Notes: generated by a model from the letters alone, not told the origin. A stretch of 64,000 nucleotides of DNA from Cardinalis cardinalis (GCA_014549065.1 JACDOX010000023.1:1429980-1493979); one strand, 5' to 3'; shown: positions 48,738 to 63,355, counted from the first letter of the stretch. Program-made: numbers and translations.

Positions 48738-50460
48738 TCAAGGTAGATGGCTGTCTGTCCCATGTTCTCAGGGATGAATCACACTTCTGATGAAAGCAGG
48801 TATTGGAAACTGCCCATTTAAGCACAGGTTTATAATTTTTTCAGACTTGAAAATATCTCTACTCTGTTGTTTGAGTCTTAGACGAGAAAGAACTAAAAAT
48901 AACTAAAGTAGATATGAATTTAGCTAATAAGCTCTNTCACAAGTTTTCCATCAAAAATGGTGAAGGCAGTGTGTAGGAATTCCTGTCTTCTCTGGGGTTT
49001 CTGGTGCATTACTCAGTCAGTCACAGTAAGTTCCAGCACAACCCATTCTGAAGCTCCAGTGGTGTCAAGGATGCACTTGTAGATATATTTGTATTCTCAG
49101 GTTCCTCTTTACTTTCTCTTNCCATTTCTTCTCTTTCAAGCAAAGTTTTGAAAGAAAAATGAGTAGGCTGAGGTCCTTTTGGAGTCTGATTAACATTGGC
49201 TCTGGGATCAAGATGTCTTCTCTGCTAGACAGCTGAAAGGAAGTGCATTGTCTCCACTGAAGTGTGTCTGTATATCCTGAGGAGGATATATTTGTTGTGA
49301 GAACTCTTCTGGGCTGGAGGAATTAACAGTGGTCTCTGCAAACCATCAGCACTTCTCTGTAGTCCCAGAGAGGAATTATGCCTCATGATGCATCTTTTTC
49401 CAATAGTTTTGAAAGATCTGTTCCATGATCCTTCCAGCTTTGGAAACCAGAGGTCTTTTCTGTTTTCTATGCCAAGACCTCCTTCCAGCCATATTGCACA
49501 CTGGCAATGCCTGAAGAGCAGCTAGTGGAATATCCCATTAGCCTAATAGATGACAAGATGAAATGCCCTGCTCCTATACTAGCCTTCGTTGTCACAGAGC
49601 GCTCTGTATTTCATCCCTTGCTGTCTGTGCTAGTCAGTGGCACCCTTTTGCTAACCAGTTCACTTTGCATTGTTTCAAATCCCAAATTTGAAGTATAACA
49701 CCTGTGTTATTTTTGGGCTGACTGAGCACCAGGCATTGTAGAAGATCAATGGAGAGATTTTGGTGATGGAATAGGGACCAACAGGGGTGTGTGGTGCTTG
49801 CTGCCCTTTACACTTGGAGTTTTCACAGGCAGCAGGGCTGTGCTCCTCTTTGTTTCAGGCACAAGCAGCTTGTGTTTGAAGGCACAGGAGATTTTGTTTT
49901 CCTGCTCCTCTCATCCCCATGAAAGGGATTAACTGCACTTTCATTTTGAAACTGAAAAGGAAGTATCTCGNCTTGTGGTTCGGCCACTAAAATTGGTTCA
50001 ATGGCAATTCTTGTTTCTGAATCCTGACAATCATTTGATTTTGCTGATGGGTGATTTTCTATCTGCAGACACAGGAAAATTTCAGCAGTTATTATCTGAC
50101 ACCAGTTTTATTTTCTCTTATTTGTCCTGGTTACAGCTGACTGCTGGCATGTTNTGAATCTACAGCTACATAAAATAAGCGATAGAAGTCATAGAAACCT
50201 TGTTGAAAATAATATTGTCTCTGAACATCAAATAACCTCTCATAAGCCTAGTCTTAGTACCAAACTTTTATTCTGATCTGATATAGGTCTCACTGTTCAA
50301 AACCTCAACTGTGAATTCTCACTTTTGGTTCAGAATTAGGTTTGGTTGTTGCAACCTCATCCTGTCATTGCCTTGCTCAAGCACTATATAAAATATTGTA
50401 TAAATACTTTTGCATGATTGTTGTCAATAGATAACATGCATCCTAAAAATTGGAATCCTG
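48738..50460. other. Unique non-coding sequence, no gene seen
   Basis: Lies between two CR1 fragments of opposite orientation. Open frames are short and random in appearance. I see no further structure. Confidence 0.5.
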
Positions 50461-50512
50461 CANTCATAAAATGGCTTGAGTTGGAAGGGACCTTAAAGAT
50501 TTTAGAATGCAA
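50461..50512 (-). mobile_element. CR1 retroposon terminal fragment, antisense
   Basis: TCATAAAATGGCTTGAGTTG followed by GAAGGGACCTTAAAGAT is the reverse complement of the CR1 3' terminus. Only about 50 bases are recognisable, so the copy is extremely truncated or has decayed beyond that point. Confidence 0.8.
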
Positions 50513-53500
50513 TTATTTACATGACTTTATAAGTTTAGAAGGCTTATAACATTTTACAATGTTGAATCAAGTACCAGCCAGAAGAAGGGGCAGTGCTGAT
50601 AAATAATATTAATAGTTAGGCTTAATTCTTCATTAGCAGAAGCACTTGATTCCAGATAACTTTATATTGGCCACATTTACTAAGAAGTTATGTTCTTGGT
50701 GTTTCAGATATTTGAAAAATCTTATATATATTTATAGTACAAGCTGGACGCAAGCCCTTTCTCTTATTAGGAAATCACAAAACTGATCCTTGAAGAAAGA
50801 CCTAGTGTTTATGCTGGGACATTTTTTTCTCCCACTTTTGGCAGCACACCTTCTAGACTTCCCCACTCTGTTGTTATTCAAACAAAGACGCCTACTATCA
50901 TAGACTGGTCCTAACCTGACTTCATCCTGCCTCAGATCCTGCCTTCAGCTTAAATTCTTGCAAGGCAGCTTAGGATTTTGAGTGAAGAAACCTGTTTGTA
51001 ATGCAGCTATGAAGGGCAGCATTTCACAGTGACTCACAAGAAGAGATTTATTATGTACTTAGGAGATGTTACTTTTATGTATATTTTGCAAAACTGTGGG
51101 GAAATAAGTAGCCTTCTGTCCCTTCCCCCTGCAGCAAAGAAATTTGACAGCTGTGAATGGAACAGACTGAAGCCATTTAGAGATGGATGTTTAAATTGTA
51201 CAGCATTGATGGGATTGTTTAATAAGTATTCTCTCTTTTTCTTTCATTACATGAGGTTTTGCTTTTCTTGGATCACACAGATTCTTGTAAAAATGTAACA
51301 AGCTACTATTCTGAATATGCCAAATAAGAAACAGATGGACCTCTTTAAAGAATAGTCTATCAGTAATATTAATGGGATCCCATGTTGAGGAACCAGGCAC
51401 CTCCCTTTCCTTACGCCAGCCTTCTTGGCCTGAACAAAGAGGCTCTTCTAACAATGACTTGCACATGGCAAAGGAGAGGAAGGAGGTTTTGGTAGCTGCA
51501 ATATAAAACATGATATTTTTTTCTTCTCAGAGTGTATTTTTAATGTGCAATACCCTTGGCTATTATGCACAAGGTTTCCTGTGGTGGGCTGATTGGAACA
51601 CAAGGCTTGACCCTGCTGTCAGTGTCCCTCTCACACCACAATTCAACTGGTGTAGTGGAGACCCTGTGACATAAGTGTCATCCTCCCCAGTCAATACCAT
51701 GTGGGGCTGTACTCATGTAACTAAGAACCTTCTGAAAAAAGAAAATTCCAGCTGGTATAGCAAACAATAGGATGCATATAATACTCCCTAGGCATCACCT
51801 TATGCATGTGAGATTAGAGCTCCAAGTTTTGCATTATCCTTTTGCTTTAGCAGAAGCGGCCCTGTACTCTCTTGTTCTCTTGCATTGTGTCACCTTTCTC
51901 AAGAAGGAAAGATTAGTGGTTTCAAAGGCTGAGTACCTCTTCATTAACAACAGCTTCTCATACTACATAACAGATATATTTCTGTGCTGTGAGCCATCAA
52001 AACCAGCCTTACCTGCTGCGCTGAAAGCCAGAATCGCAGCTCCAGATATAAATATGCTTATTAGACCCTCATGATACACTTGGTTTGTCAACCCCTGGCT
52101 TGTCTGTCAGACAGCCAAGTGGATAAAGGCAAGTGTGAGACAGATTCAGGGATTCCTGTAGCCCCCCCAGCTGTTAAATGGGTGTCATGGGCAAAGCATG
52201 TGAGTCACACAAAAGATGTACTTAGAAAAGTAAAATAATAAAGCTGAGGTGTTTCTTTACAGCTNTTATTTTCTTTTATTTGGGCTATTTCCAACGTTGG
52301 GCGGAGGGGCTGTGCAGCACTTGTTTGTTGATGAAATGATAACTTAACCTAGATAAAGCACATACGTACTGTTTTTTTAATAAAAGAAACAAGGCCCAGA
52401 TTTAAAAGGGAAATATAATACAGTAAACATCCTTTTGTACTGGCCTAGTTATTTTTCTAAACTTGTGCCAGGCTGAGGTATTTGCCTCCCGAAGTAGAAT
52501 TTTTGCAAGAGTCTGCAAGTCCTGTAATACCTTTTCCAGCATCTGCTAAGTGAGCCAAAGGTCTGTAGTCAAGTGGGCATTTTGAACACTATGTTTTTTA
52601 TCAGTTATGGGAGTCTTTCTAAGATGTCCCATTCAGATTTAATGACCTTTCTGTGCGTCTCATGTTCAATACATTTTTGAATAATTTTAAAATAAATTCA
52701 TCCAGTCGTGTTTGGTAGATGTTAAGGCCTCTTCTATCAAACTGTAATAAGATTATTTGTTGTAAACAAGGTAGAGATCTGAATAGAGATAGATATGAAT
52801 GCCACCACCCATGGTACTGAGAACAGTTATGCCTGGTTGTTGGTTTGTGGTGCTCTGACTCAGTGATAACCCCCATCCAGTGATTTGGTTTGTAGAATTT
52901 CCATGTTAAAATGAAAATGTTCACCTTGGTATGGTGTGACCTATGAGAGAACTACAGATGGAAATACCCATTTTAGAGAGGAGAGATTAGATTGAGGAGT
53001 GAGAACTGGTGTGAAAACAAGTAATNTTTTCTTCATAAAGTGGTCTGTGTCCAGGATCAGTCTGATATGAGGCAACAGGACCTGCCTCAACCACATCCAT
53101 TACAACCTGCTCCAGGCCTTCCATGCTTTTGTCTCCAGCATTCCTGGGATCCTTCCATGTGTCTTGGCTGGTGTTCATTAGGGACATTAAGATGGGCTCT
53201 CTGTAGGAGAAATAATGTTTCCTTCCTTTGTAGCTGGAGCAAATAAAGGAAACCCAGCAACTGCTTTGGTGCTCAGCCATGATAACTGGTGGGCCAAAGG
53301 GAGCTTTGATGTCAGTAGGGTGGAGAGCAAAAGCACTTGTCGTATCTTGATGGACATACATGCAATATTGCCTGGTTGTTCTGTATTTGGCACTCTTTTT
53401 CCATAACACCAAGTNTCCTGGTAGCACAAGCTAGCTTGCATTTAGAAAACTTCCGAGAAAGATTAAAAATGGCTTGTCCTAACAGAGGATAAGGATTGCT

Positions 53501-56500
53501 TAGAAAAGTGAGTTCCTGCCTGGTGGAATGTTTGGGGTTTCAGAGTATATGTAGTTTATATTTGTCTTGAATTAGAACTGAGTCAAAAGTGTTTGCAGAA
53601 GAAAAAAGGAAATTTTTCTGTTTGATACTGTCAGATCAAATNCAAGAAAACAAAAATCCTCTCCTTTCAGAGAAGAAATGCTGAATATTTGATGTTGACA
53701 ATATTAATGACCTTTGAAAATNCATTATAAATCCAGGGCAATGTCAACCTTGGTATTAGTGGTGGACAAGTTTGTTTAAATAGCATTTAAGGCAGCTTAT
53801 TCATGAAACACAATNTTTTGGATGTTTAGGAATGTCTTATTATGTTATTATGTTTAGGGCTTATAGTTATTACACTTAGAGCTGACCTGTTGCTCATTTA
53901 GCTGGAATTGAACAGTTGTTCTTCTAGTCCACAGTATTTGCTTTGGAGGAAGAAAGGCTGGCAAAAAGTGGCATTGCTGATATCTTAGTTTCCAGTGAGG
54001 AGGTACCAATAATGTTCAGGTAGATATCCAAAGCATTAGGCCTTCTTCCTCAGAATGATATTATGATGACATGTTGCATTGTGAATTGTAGCCAAAAGAA
54101 TCCTTGTTTAGTGTCTCTGAACAATGCTGGTACATATTTTGCAGAGAACAATGCTGGCTATGGTTGTTCATGGGATAGTCATTAGTAGTTTGATTAGCAT
54201 TGTTCTGAAATATGATTTTCTAGCCAAAACCCAACAGTCTTCCCCTCAATCCCCCTCTGTGCAAACTATTCTAAAACTCTGTAAGGCACAATGAAGTTTT
54301 ACAACCGTTCAGTGAGCACACTTTTGTTTCTGTATAATAAGGGAAAATCTGCAAAGCNGTGAGCAACCTCATCCCCTACTAAGTTCAACAAGAAGCACCA
54401 GCATTTAAATAGTCCTTAATATCTCTTTCTAAGAACTTGCAATTCAGAATTACCAATATAATGGTACCAAAATGCTCTCTTTCAGCAGCAAGGGAGTGTG
54501 TATATTTTAAACAANAGACACAGTGCCATATTGATTTGCAAAAGCCCAGGTGATTCCACGGGTCTGGCTCCCAAGCTGAAGAGGCCTGGCACTGCAGCAA
54601 GAGCTTGGAACCAAGACATGTCTGATTCTGAGCAGTGCCTGGTGGAAGAGGTGTTCTTCTGCTTTGTGAGTTTGGGGTTAATTAGTGTGAGTGATTGCCT
54701 TTGCAGCCTAAATTTTTGTGTCCACAGTCAGTGAAAGAGGTAAACGAAAAAGTGAACAGACTAAAGACTTCTGCAGATTGTGCAGCACATCAGAATTGAG
54801 ACTTCCCTGCTTTAGGTCTCTTACAGTGGTCCTAACCATCATCAGCAGGAGTAGACCTGGGAATTATAGCATGGTTTTCACCATTTCTGTAACAGTTATG
54901 TGTTTCTCCAGAAAATTATTCTTCCTGGAATGGTGGATAACAACATAGGTACAGATCTATTATACTCTGAATTTTAAATCATGACAAATCAAGAAGAATA
55001 GGAAAGGTATAAGGAAAATTTAGCTTTGCTTCTGTGTTTTGAGGCTGGAACAATTACTGGGAGTACTGAAAGATGTAAATGGCACATGTGTCATGGTGGA
55101 GTGTGCATTTTGGTCGTAATTGCTACAGTTTTTCATCCCCAGGATTTTCTATCATGTGTTGCCACCAACCTGGTATTGGCTGAAGACTAAGAACGGTGGA
55201 TGTCAAAGATCACCTCTGTGATCTCACTAAGCTGCTTTTCCTCTTCTCTGGCACAGCTTTATGACCTTCCTGCCAGCATCCCTGGCATCACTTCTTGCCT
55301 TTAAACCCGTGTTCTGACTAAAGGCTCTGCCACAGTGGATGCCTTCTNATGACATGTTTCAGCAGATATGAAGAATAGAGTTGTCTAGCACATCTCAGAT
55401 TCAAGTCCTGATCCTTTGCTAACTTGCAGTCCTCACAAGTATCTTTAAGTCTTAGGAAGANTTACAGGTGAGAAAAATATTTTTCTCTTAATTTGGAAAG
55501 CTTCAGCAAAAGGATCAGGATTTAGACTGTTATCCAAGACTCACAGCAATGACAGATGCTTTAGATTGAGTGTTGCAAGGAGATGCTAGGATTTTGGTAC
55601 AGACCAAATAATGGTGTTGGACATGACCTTCTTAGGATCGGTTTCAAAGGCAATCAAAAAGTAGCAGAAAGTGCAGCTACAATTAGCTGAAGTTGTCAGT
55701 GACTAGAGGACGGGAAATGAAGAAGTGAAAGACAGAGGCAGTGGGCACTTCTATATTTGATTATATCCAGGCAGCACTGCTAGAATGCTGTACGTGACCT
55801 CTCGTGTGAGGCTGAAAAACTCTCTCTTCTTCATGAAATTAAAGAGGCTTGTTTGTGCTGAAATCCTGCACAGACAGAAAATGATGGTTGCCTTTTCTGT
55901 TGCTAAGAAAAGCCTCCAAACCCTGATAACTGATCTTGCAGTTTTCAGTTTGGTGCCAATGTCTTACTCATATGTCCTGTGTTGGCAGACACAAGACAAT
56001 TATTTGAGCTGGAAAGTTAGAGCAGCACGCATGAGGTGTCTGTTTTTCTGGTTAGAACCTGGGTTTGGCTTGCTGCAATGTTAAATTATGAGCATTAGAA
56101 ATGTTTTATATCTGCTAAACTGGAAACTTAACTAGCTAAGAACCACGAGTGAAGGATCATACACTGCTGAGCTTTCGCTGTGGTGCTGCATGGGGCAGGT
56201 GAAATGGAGTTTGCAAGGTGTTAGACTGGTTGCAGGGTCAGGGGGGAAGTTACAACTATTTATAGAGCAACCTGTAAGCAAGTACCTTTCACGACTAAAA
56301 GACAACATTAAATAAGAGTGACATACATGGTCACAATCCTGTAAATATATCCCCTTTCTTGTTTCTGCCTGGACAGATCACTCTGACACAATCTAGATTA
56401 TAATGAAGGCTCAACTGCCTTTGTATTTGAGCTGCACTTGATCTCTCTAGAGATAACAGAGCCTAGATATCCAGACTGGTGGTCTTCCATGCCAGCCTGA

Positions 56501-59500
56501 TTACTTCAGGTGTCCATAAAATGAGAAATTTGTATGACCATGTTCCTGGATTACACATNATGAAGTTCCAAATCCTTTAAGTCATGACATTGTTCTGGCT
56601 TGCTGTCTTGCATGTAATCTTCAGTGCCTGTGCTTTGATCCAATAATGGCTCAGGATCCTGCTGGTCCCCATGGCATACACTGTGTGTAAGTGGCCTGGA
56701 TAGCCATGCTTTTCTCTTTCAAATCCCTGATCCAGAGGATAAGGAGGCTCCTCAGGGACCACTCTCACAATAAGACAGATCAGACTAAGTACACTATGGA
56801 TGTGACCTTCTAGTGGCCACAGAGATGAAGGAATAAATATGGCCATAAATAGGTTAAAAGTAGAAGAGTTCTGTGAAAATAGTTCTGTAACTTGCAGGAG
56901 AATTGTACTCTGAAGGTAGGTGAGGGTGGTAGCAGCAGAATCCAGTGTAAAACAGCATTTCTTTCTCCACAGGCAGGACTGTGAAAGNGGCCTTAAGCTC
57001 ACTTACAAAGGAAGTGGGACATCCAGAACCATANTTTCCAAATAATTAATGACTGGAGAAGAGGAATGAAGGCCTCCAGCTCAGTGAAAAGGCAGTTCAG
57101 GGCATAGTGAAGTTCACAGACAATCACAAGTTTTTCCAGAAGAAATGGGTGTTCTGACTCCATCTGTGATTTNGACTGATTTAAGTCTGAGCTACAAGAG
57201 CCAATCTTTGGTCTGTGATGGATCAGTCACCACTTTTAAGTCATTTTACTCAGGTTTCTATCACTTTATGAATCAGACAGTAAGATGTTATCCATCTATG
57301 AACACTTCCCTCACATAAATCTTTTCAGCAGCCCATGAGCTTGTCCATCTAGTTAAAGGTAACTGTTGTGATGTCAGAAAGGCACAGCTTTATTAGGCTC
57401 TGTTAAAATTGGAAGGGATTTTTTTTCCAGTCAATTAGTACTGAGGAAAAAAAAGCAAAACCCGTGTCTTCCTCAAACACAGCACATCATGTACTTCTTA
57501 TTAAGGACAATGCGTGTGCCAAGTGTCACATTTCAAATTTCAACTGGTTTTGCTGTTGCCCTATTCAAAAACAAGTATGGTTAGAGCTTCATTACAATGG
57601 GAAAAGTGTGTGTATGTGTATTTCTTTCCCACTGTTCCATAGCACAAAAGCTGTTGGGAATTTGCTCCCATTTTAGCAAGACTCACTGGTGTTGTGTTTT
57701 GTTTTTACCTTAAAGCATAGAAAANAAACAGCTCCAAAAGTGGATAAATGTGTGAAACCAAGAGGCTAAGGAAGCAGTTATTTTCCAATTTTAACTAGTG
57801 TTGATGCTATTACTGTGATAGTTTGCTGAATTCTTCAGCTAAGGATCTCAAAGTACATAAAATTAAAGTTATAATTAATCTACATAATTGTGGAAGCTCA
57901 GCTGAGATCAGACTCTGATGTGAGGTAGTGTGCTTCTGTAAGTACCTTAGTGGCTTCTGTGTTTCACTGCAGGGATCTTTTTGTGGCTGAATACAAGGCT
58001 TTTAGGGCTCTCTCACATTATTCCAACCACATTACTCAGGGTGAAAGGGTTCGTGTACAGGTCTAATTTGACAAGATAGATGAAGTGAAGGAACNGGTCT
58101 TTATTGTTGAGATAGGGAAATGAGGTGAAGGAGATGTATGCCAAAGTTCAATCAGATAGGTGAGGGCTAAGGACTGAGGCCATGTCTTACAATTCCCTTA
58201 ATGATAAGAGAAGGTATTCCTGTTTGGTTGTGGCAAACTAACACAGGTAGTGTGCCACACTCAAGTGGTGTCTGCNAAGGTGTTTTGGAATTCCCCTCTC
58301 TCCTGCCCTGCTTATTCACAGTAAAATGTATTTTCATTAACAGTGATTCTGCAGTGCTTTTGTACTAAATGTACAGGAAGCTGAATGAGTGTCTGGGGAC
58401 CTTTTAACTGGATCTATAAAAAGTCTGTGTCAATAAAATCCTGTCAGATCTATCCTTCAGTACTGTGATTACAGAAGAGGAAAAAGAAAGGTATTGCTCA
58501 ATGTGACTGCAATATTCCAGCGTGTAATCTTCTCCCATGTGGTCATGTTTCCTCAGATAAGAAAAATTGCTGCTCTGGTGTCAGTGGGGATGGGGTCACT
58601 GAATGGGAACAGGAGCGTTTTCATTTTTTTCACAATGGACAGTTGTTTTTTGTGTTTTCCTGACTGGATAAGCTATGTCCATGGTTACTGAACAAAGTTT
58701 ATTTCTGTAGGAAATAGGTAACTATGTTTGTGCTGTGGGGGTATCAGAACACAGATGATTTGAAAGAAAGGGTCCAGAGGTCATCAGCAGAGGGGATAGG
58801 ATGAGGAAATGCAGTGAGATATATTGTGTGGGTTCTGGCAAATACTTCATGGGATGCTTCCTTTCAAGCACTGGTGAGCAGGAGGGGTGAATAGAAGTTC
58901 TTTGATAACACAGCAGCAGGGTGAATTNATTTCAGGACTGGCTCTTCACCTTGTATCAAGTAGTGCAACTGATTTATGTCCTCAGAGGATTTGGCTTGAA
59001 GCTTTAATTGCTTTCTTAGCTAACTTCTGTTTTCCTTATGAGTGCTCAGACTACCAAAGGAGTGTGAAATGTTGTATTTCACCAAAACCTCTCGCTCCTG
59101 CCACCCTATTTGTTCACTAAGTTCTCATGAAGAATTGCTGCGGANTAACTTTATTTCTTAGATCCAATAAAAAGTGTGTCCAGAACTGTAAGAATCTACA
59201 AATGGCTTTTTGAATGCCAACAGCATTCCTGAATTGTCCTTCCTTGTTAAGTGACCAGTGGAATGCTGAAAGGCTTTAAATGCAGAGTTAATCTTACTAG
59301 ATAATTTATTCCATTGCCACACTGTTTGTATCCTGTGTTTCCACATTCATCTTCATCTTTCCATATGCTCTTTGACCTTGTGTAGCATTATTGCTTAGGA
59401 CACCAACTAAACTGAATGCAGCTCATGGGTGCAAAGCTGGGTGCTAGGGGGAATTCTCTGAGCTCTGGTGCTGGAGCAGAGCTAAACCCCTGTCCAAGCA

Positions 59501-60789
59501 CCAGGATGGAATCTCAGGCTGTTGATTTCTGCTGTGTGCTATGCACTTATCTTGCTCAACTCTAGGATCTAAAGCCCTTCCAATTAACATCTACTTGAAC
59601 TGGATTTGCTCTTCCATACTGTGTAGCTCCTGCAAGGAGAAAAGTGAAGTATTTTCCCCAAAGGTCTGGCAATATAAACAACAACAGCCAAGAAAGAGTA
59701 GGCATCAAAAAGGGTATTTTTCAATTATTTTATCCAGGTAAGAGAGGCTGAATGGTTCATATAGGATCATGCTAAAAAAATTGAAATGTGTTAAACTGAA
59801 ATTTCAGACCAGTCTCTTAAAGGCAGGATGTGAATTACTTCTGTTTCAATGCTGCTTTCTGCCTCTCATATGCAAAAGTNTATCCATGTTTTGGTTACAC
59901 TTCAAACATAAATATTCATGGTAGAAAGAGTGGCTGTAGCAATANCAGATGTGACTGTATCCCTGGCTGCTTGTTATCACATTTCTGAGCCAGGTGGTGG
60001 AATGGGATGCAAGAAAGTTCCTCATCTGCCTCCATGCAGAAGCCATCTGTGTCTGGTTTAGCAGGGACATGATTACCTAAGGGTGGCTGGCTGGTGTCGT
60101 GGTGGAGGAAGCCAAAAAGCANACACAGAGATAATTTCCATTATAATATATAATAGGACATTGTACAATGGGGTAGAAATGAATGTACTCATTAAATAAC
60201 TCATCATTATATTCTTCATAGCCTCACAAAAACCTTTGCGTTTTTAGACCTTTGATGCCTCTCTAGAGGTGGGTAGAAAGGTATGAAATTACATATCAGA
60301 CTACACTCATAGTAAAAGATAATTTCTGTATGGATAATGTACCTGCTGGATCTGTAGCAGACTTTGTCTGTTACCTTTTCCCTCATCAGGTGCATATTCT
60401 TGGCATTGGGAAGCTGTAGTGCAGTCAACACTTTGTTTTGTACAGTCAACTCCCTATTCTTACAGTCATAATGATGCCAAGAGTTGCAGCATGTTTTAAT
60501 ACAGCACAAAAAATCATTGGTTCTTGTGGCATGCCTGGGGTGCTGCTGGAGGCTGCAGTGAAAGACAGTGGAATTAGGAACTGGAGTAAATTTTTGGTTC
60601 ATGCAGTCCATCGGATGGAAGCAGAGCAATTGGAGCTTCCATGTCACTTGTCAGCATTTTCTTTGATTGACACACCCAGGGGTGATGTTAGCTGGAGTTT
60701 GCCTGAGTGCAGGAGGATTTATGATGGTTTGTGTCACCCACTGTGGACTTGCTGCAGATGAATAATGGGTACTCAGCCCGGGGTGGAGG
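50513..60789. other. Long unique non-coding stretch, no gene seen
   Basis: About 10 kb with no credible exon. Open frames of 140-146 codons on the - strand at 52987-53427, 56577-57002 and 60216-60647 have no recognisable domains. Two of them include N bases. A repeated word GAACAATGCTGG occurs twice about 30 bases apart near 54120-54160. No repeat family is recognisable in this interval. Confidence 0.5.
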
Positions 60790-60863
60790 CAAGGGGAGAC
60801 CAAGAGCTGCCCTGCAGGGCCCTTGTGTCTTCAAGGGGAGACCAAGAGCTGCCCTGCAGGGCC
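60790..60863 (+). repeat. Exact 32-bp direct repeat with 42-bp period
   Basis: Positions 60790-60821 and 60832-60863 are identical, starting CAAGGGGAGACCAAGAGCTG and ending in the palindrome GCCCTGCAGGGC plus C. Ten unrelated bases separate them. The repeat lies just upstream of a CR1 fragment and may belong to it, but I cannot place it in the family's usual sequence. Confidence 0.93.
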
Positions 60864-60889
60864 TGGGAAAGTGGTGGGACAGCAGGGCG

Positions 60890-61160
60890 TGGTGGGAGGG
60901 TGAGGCCCAGCAGGTATCTACTGAAACAAGAGAGAAGCAAACCACACACAGGAGGAAACCTGTTTGCCATGAGGGCACTCAGGCAGTGAAAGCAGTGCCC
61001 AGAGGGGCTCTGTGGTCTCTGTCCTTGGAGGTTTTTAAAGCCCATTTGGTCCCAGCGCTGAGTGCTCTGCTCTGACCACGAGCCTGAGCCTGCCTTGAGC
61101 AAAGCGTTGATCCAGAGGCATTCTNAGCTTCCTTCCAGCCTGAAGTGTTCTCTGATCCCC
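60890..61160 (+). mobile_element. CR1 retroposon fragment, diverged
   Basis: The + strand keeps the CR1 order with many changes: ACTGAAACAAGAGAGAAGC, GAGGAAACC, GCAGTGCCCAGAGGGGCTC, then TCTGTCCTTGGAGGTTTTTA (61018-61037), a TGCCTTGAGCAAAGC word that corresponds to the 'ccctgcttgagcaggg' site, and a degenerate end near TTCTCTGATCC at 61149-61159. The divergence is higher than in the other copies, so this is an older insertion or a different subfamily. The boundaries are approximate. Confidence 0.75.
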
Positions 61161-63287
61161 TGGCACCCCACACTAGGGAACTGTGTCATGTAATTTCTTG
61201 AAGAAGCCAACACATTTTTTTTAATAGAATCATACATCTCATAGAAACTCTCACAGAATTGATTAAAGAATTCTATCTTGGCATCGCTATTTTGTTGATT
61301 ATGCTTGTAAATTAAAAACCAGATGACATCTTAGCTCAAAGTTCTCCATTCCAATACTCAAAGTAAAACTAAAAACCTTCTAGCCCTTCTCTGTTTTTTT
61401 TTCTCTTCCTCCTTTCTCTGAGAAAAACATCCCCAAATAGAATTTCAAAATCCCCTGATTGCTTGGTGAAATATCAATATAGAGGACAATATTGATGGGT
61501 CTAGTCTTTGGTTCCATTTCAGTTTTATTAATTTCTGTCCTTAAATTCAGTGTAATGTCTTTTGTTCTCATTCAAAGAAGGTTCTGCTAAGTCATTGGGG
61601 CACATCTTATAGATTATGGGTTAATTATGGGCCACATGGGGCACATTATTTGCCAGACATAGATTGGTCTGGCATCTGAAACTTCCCATTATCTCATTGT
61701 AAGGATTAATACTAAAAAATAACCTTGCTTGTTGTATAAACAATTTTTAAATATTATTCTTAGAAATGCTATATTGCAGGAATAAAGTTGCCAAAACTAC
61801 AGGAAGAGAATGAATAGAGTGATATAGCTCCAGGATATCTATTAGAAATTCTGTGAGTTAAATCCCTGGTAGAGATTCAACCATGCTTTTTGTTTTGATC
61901 TTGAAATGATCTAATGCATATGGCTCAGATTTTGTTCACCATATACAGGATTGGGTATTCATTCTAGTCATGAGACAGAGGATGAGATTTTGAGATCTTT
62001 GGCTTGTTTTTGGCACTTAAGTGGAGGAAGAACATGATAGGAATCACATTCATATGGTATTTGAGAAAAAAACAGTGTTATATCACGTTGTCACATCTAC
62101 CAGCTTTATTTACCTAACCCTTTAGCTAATACCAGTGATATCACAATAGGGCTATTCTTTCGGTAAAGGAGGATTTAGGCAAGTAATGGCAGCAGAAGTA
62201 ACTTAAATTTAACTTGTTTGTCCCCACACAATGAAATAAATTCCACTCTAACAAAGACATGTCTTCTGCCTCTTTTTCTCATTCTCAAGGGTATTTTTCT
62301 TCAACTATAAAAAGGTACTTATCAGAGAAACAAAATCACCCATAAGGAATGAATTAATTTAATATATTTTTGCTGCATAAAAGTTGCACCTATCTGAAGC
62401 AGTTGCTTTGTCTCCTAAAANTAAGGCAGAATAATAGGTTCATCAAAGCTGTCCACCCCTTCATAGAAATATCTAGTTGACTAAGTTTGTTCATTTTTTT
62501 TCTTTAAAGTGGTCATATTTTTTATATATTGATCTGGCTAGGTGGATCAGAAGTAAATTAAGATGGCATTTTAGTATTTAAAAATGTCTTGTGAGTCATT
62601 GCAGTGTATTATGTAGTCAAAGAAACATACATTCCCCAGCTATTAAAAATAACAAGATTTTTATTGTCTGAAGTAGCAATCATCTGTGCAGTTTGTGTAT
62701 TATGCAGCAGGTTCTTTCCTGCTCAACAGCTTTCTGAGCAGTCATTTACTTTACTGGGCCACAAAGTGGGATGCAGGCCAACAACATGAAGAACATAAAA
62801 TAATGATGGTGCACACAAATCTATCAGTAGCACACCTTCAGCTCAAATATTTACTGTATGTAAAGCTTTTGGTCCTGCGGTGCACAAAGAGCCCTTTGTC
62901 CAGACAGCCAATAGAAATTGTGGAGAATCACTTTGTATTTTTTGCAGAAGGCACTGAGATTAGCCAGAGCAGAAAAATACCTAAGTGTCAGTCCTGATTA
63001 TGCAAACATTATTCAGAAACAAAGATTTTGCTATTATAGCTGTATTTTTTTTTTTAAACAAATACACTGTTTCTCAGAAATAAGAGAAGATCCCAAAACC
63101 ATTTACATTTCTAAACACACTTCTGCACCAATTGCTCCAATCTCTTGACCATACGTTTAAGGTGAACCTGTTAGTAGGGGTTACTGAGCCCAGCAAAGAC
63201 AAAGNGATGTTGAGGGTGGAAGAACTATGCAGTCAAAATTGTAGCTGCAGAATAAACCTGATGCGTTCTCTGTCTAATATCTGAAAG
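61161..63287. other. Unique AT-rich non-coding sequence
   Basis: No exon, RNA gene or repeat family is recognisable. A + strand frame of 103 codons at 62686-62997 has no recognisable domain. Confidence 0.5.
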
Positions 63288-63355
63288 AGTTAATTATAAA
63301 ATGGTTTNGTGGTGAGTTGTAAAATGGGTTAGAAAGTGTTAGTTATAAAAACTGG
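63288..63355 (+). repeat. Three imperfect local repeats
   Basis: AGTTAATTATAAAATGGTTT, GAGTTGTAAAATGGGTTAG and TGTTAGTTATAAAAACTGG follow each other at about 23-26 base intervals. They look like decayed copies of one word from local duplication. Confidence 0.4.

Noticed and set aside
52987..53427. 146-codon open frame on the - strand
   Set aside because: It shows no recognisable domain, includes two ambiguous bases, and has competing frames on both strands over the same interval.
60773..61237. 154-codon open frame on the - strand
   Set aside because: It lies antisense across a CR1 fragment and the 32-base direct repeat, which explain its apparent internal peptide repeat.
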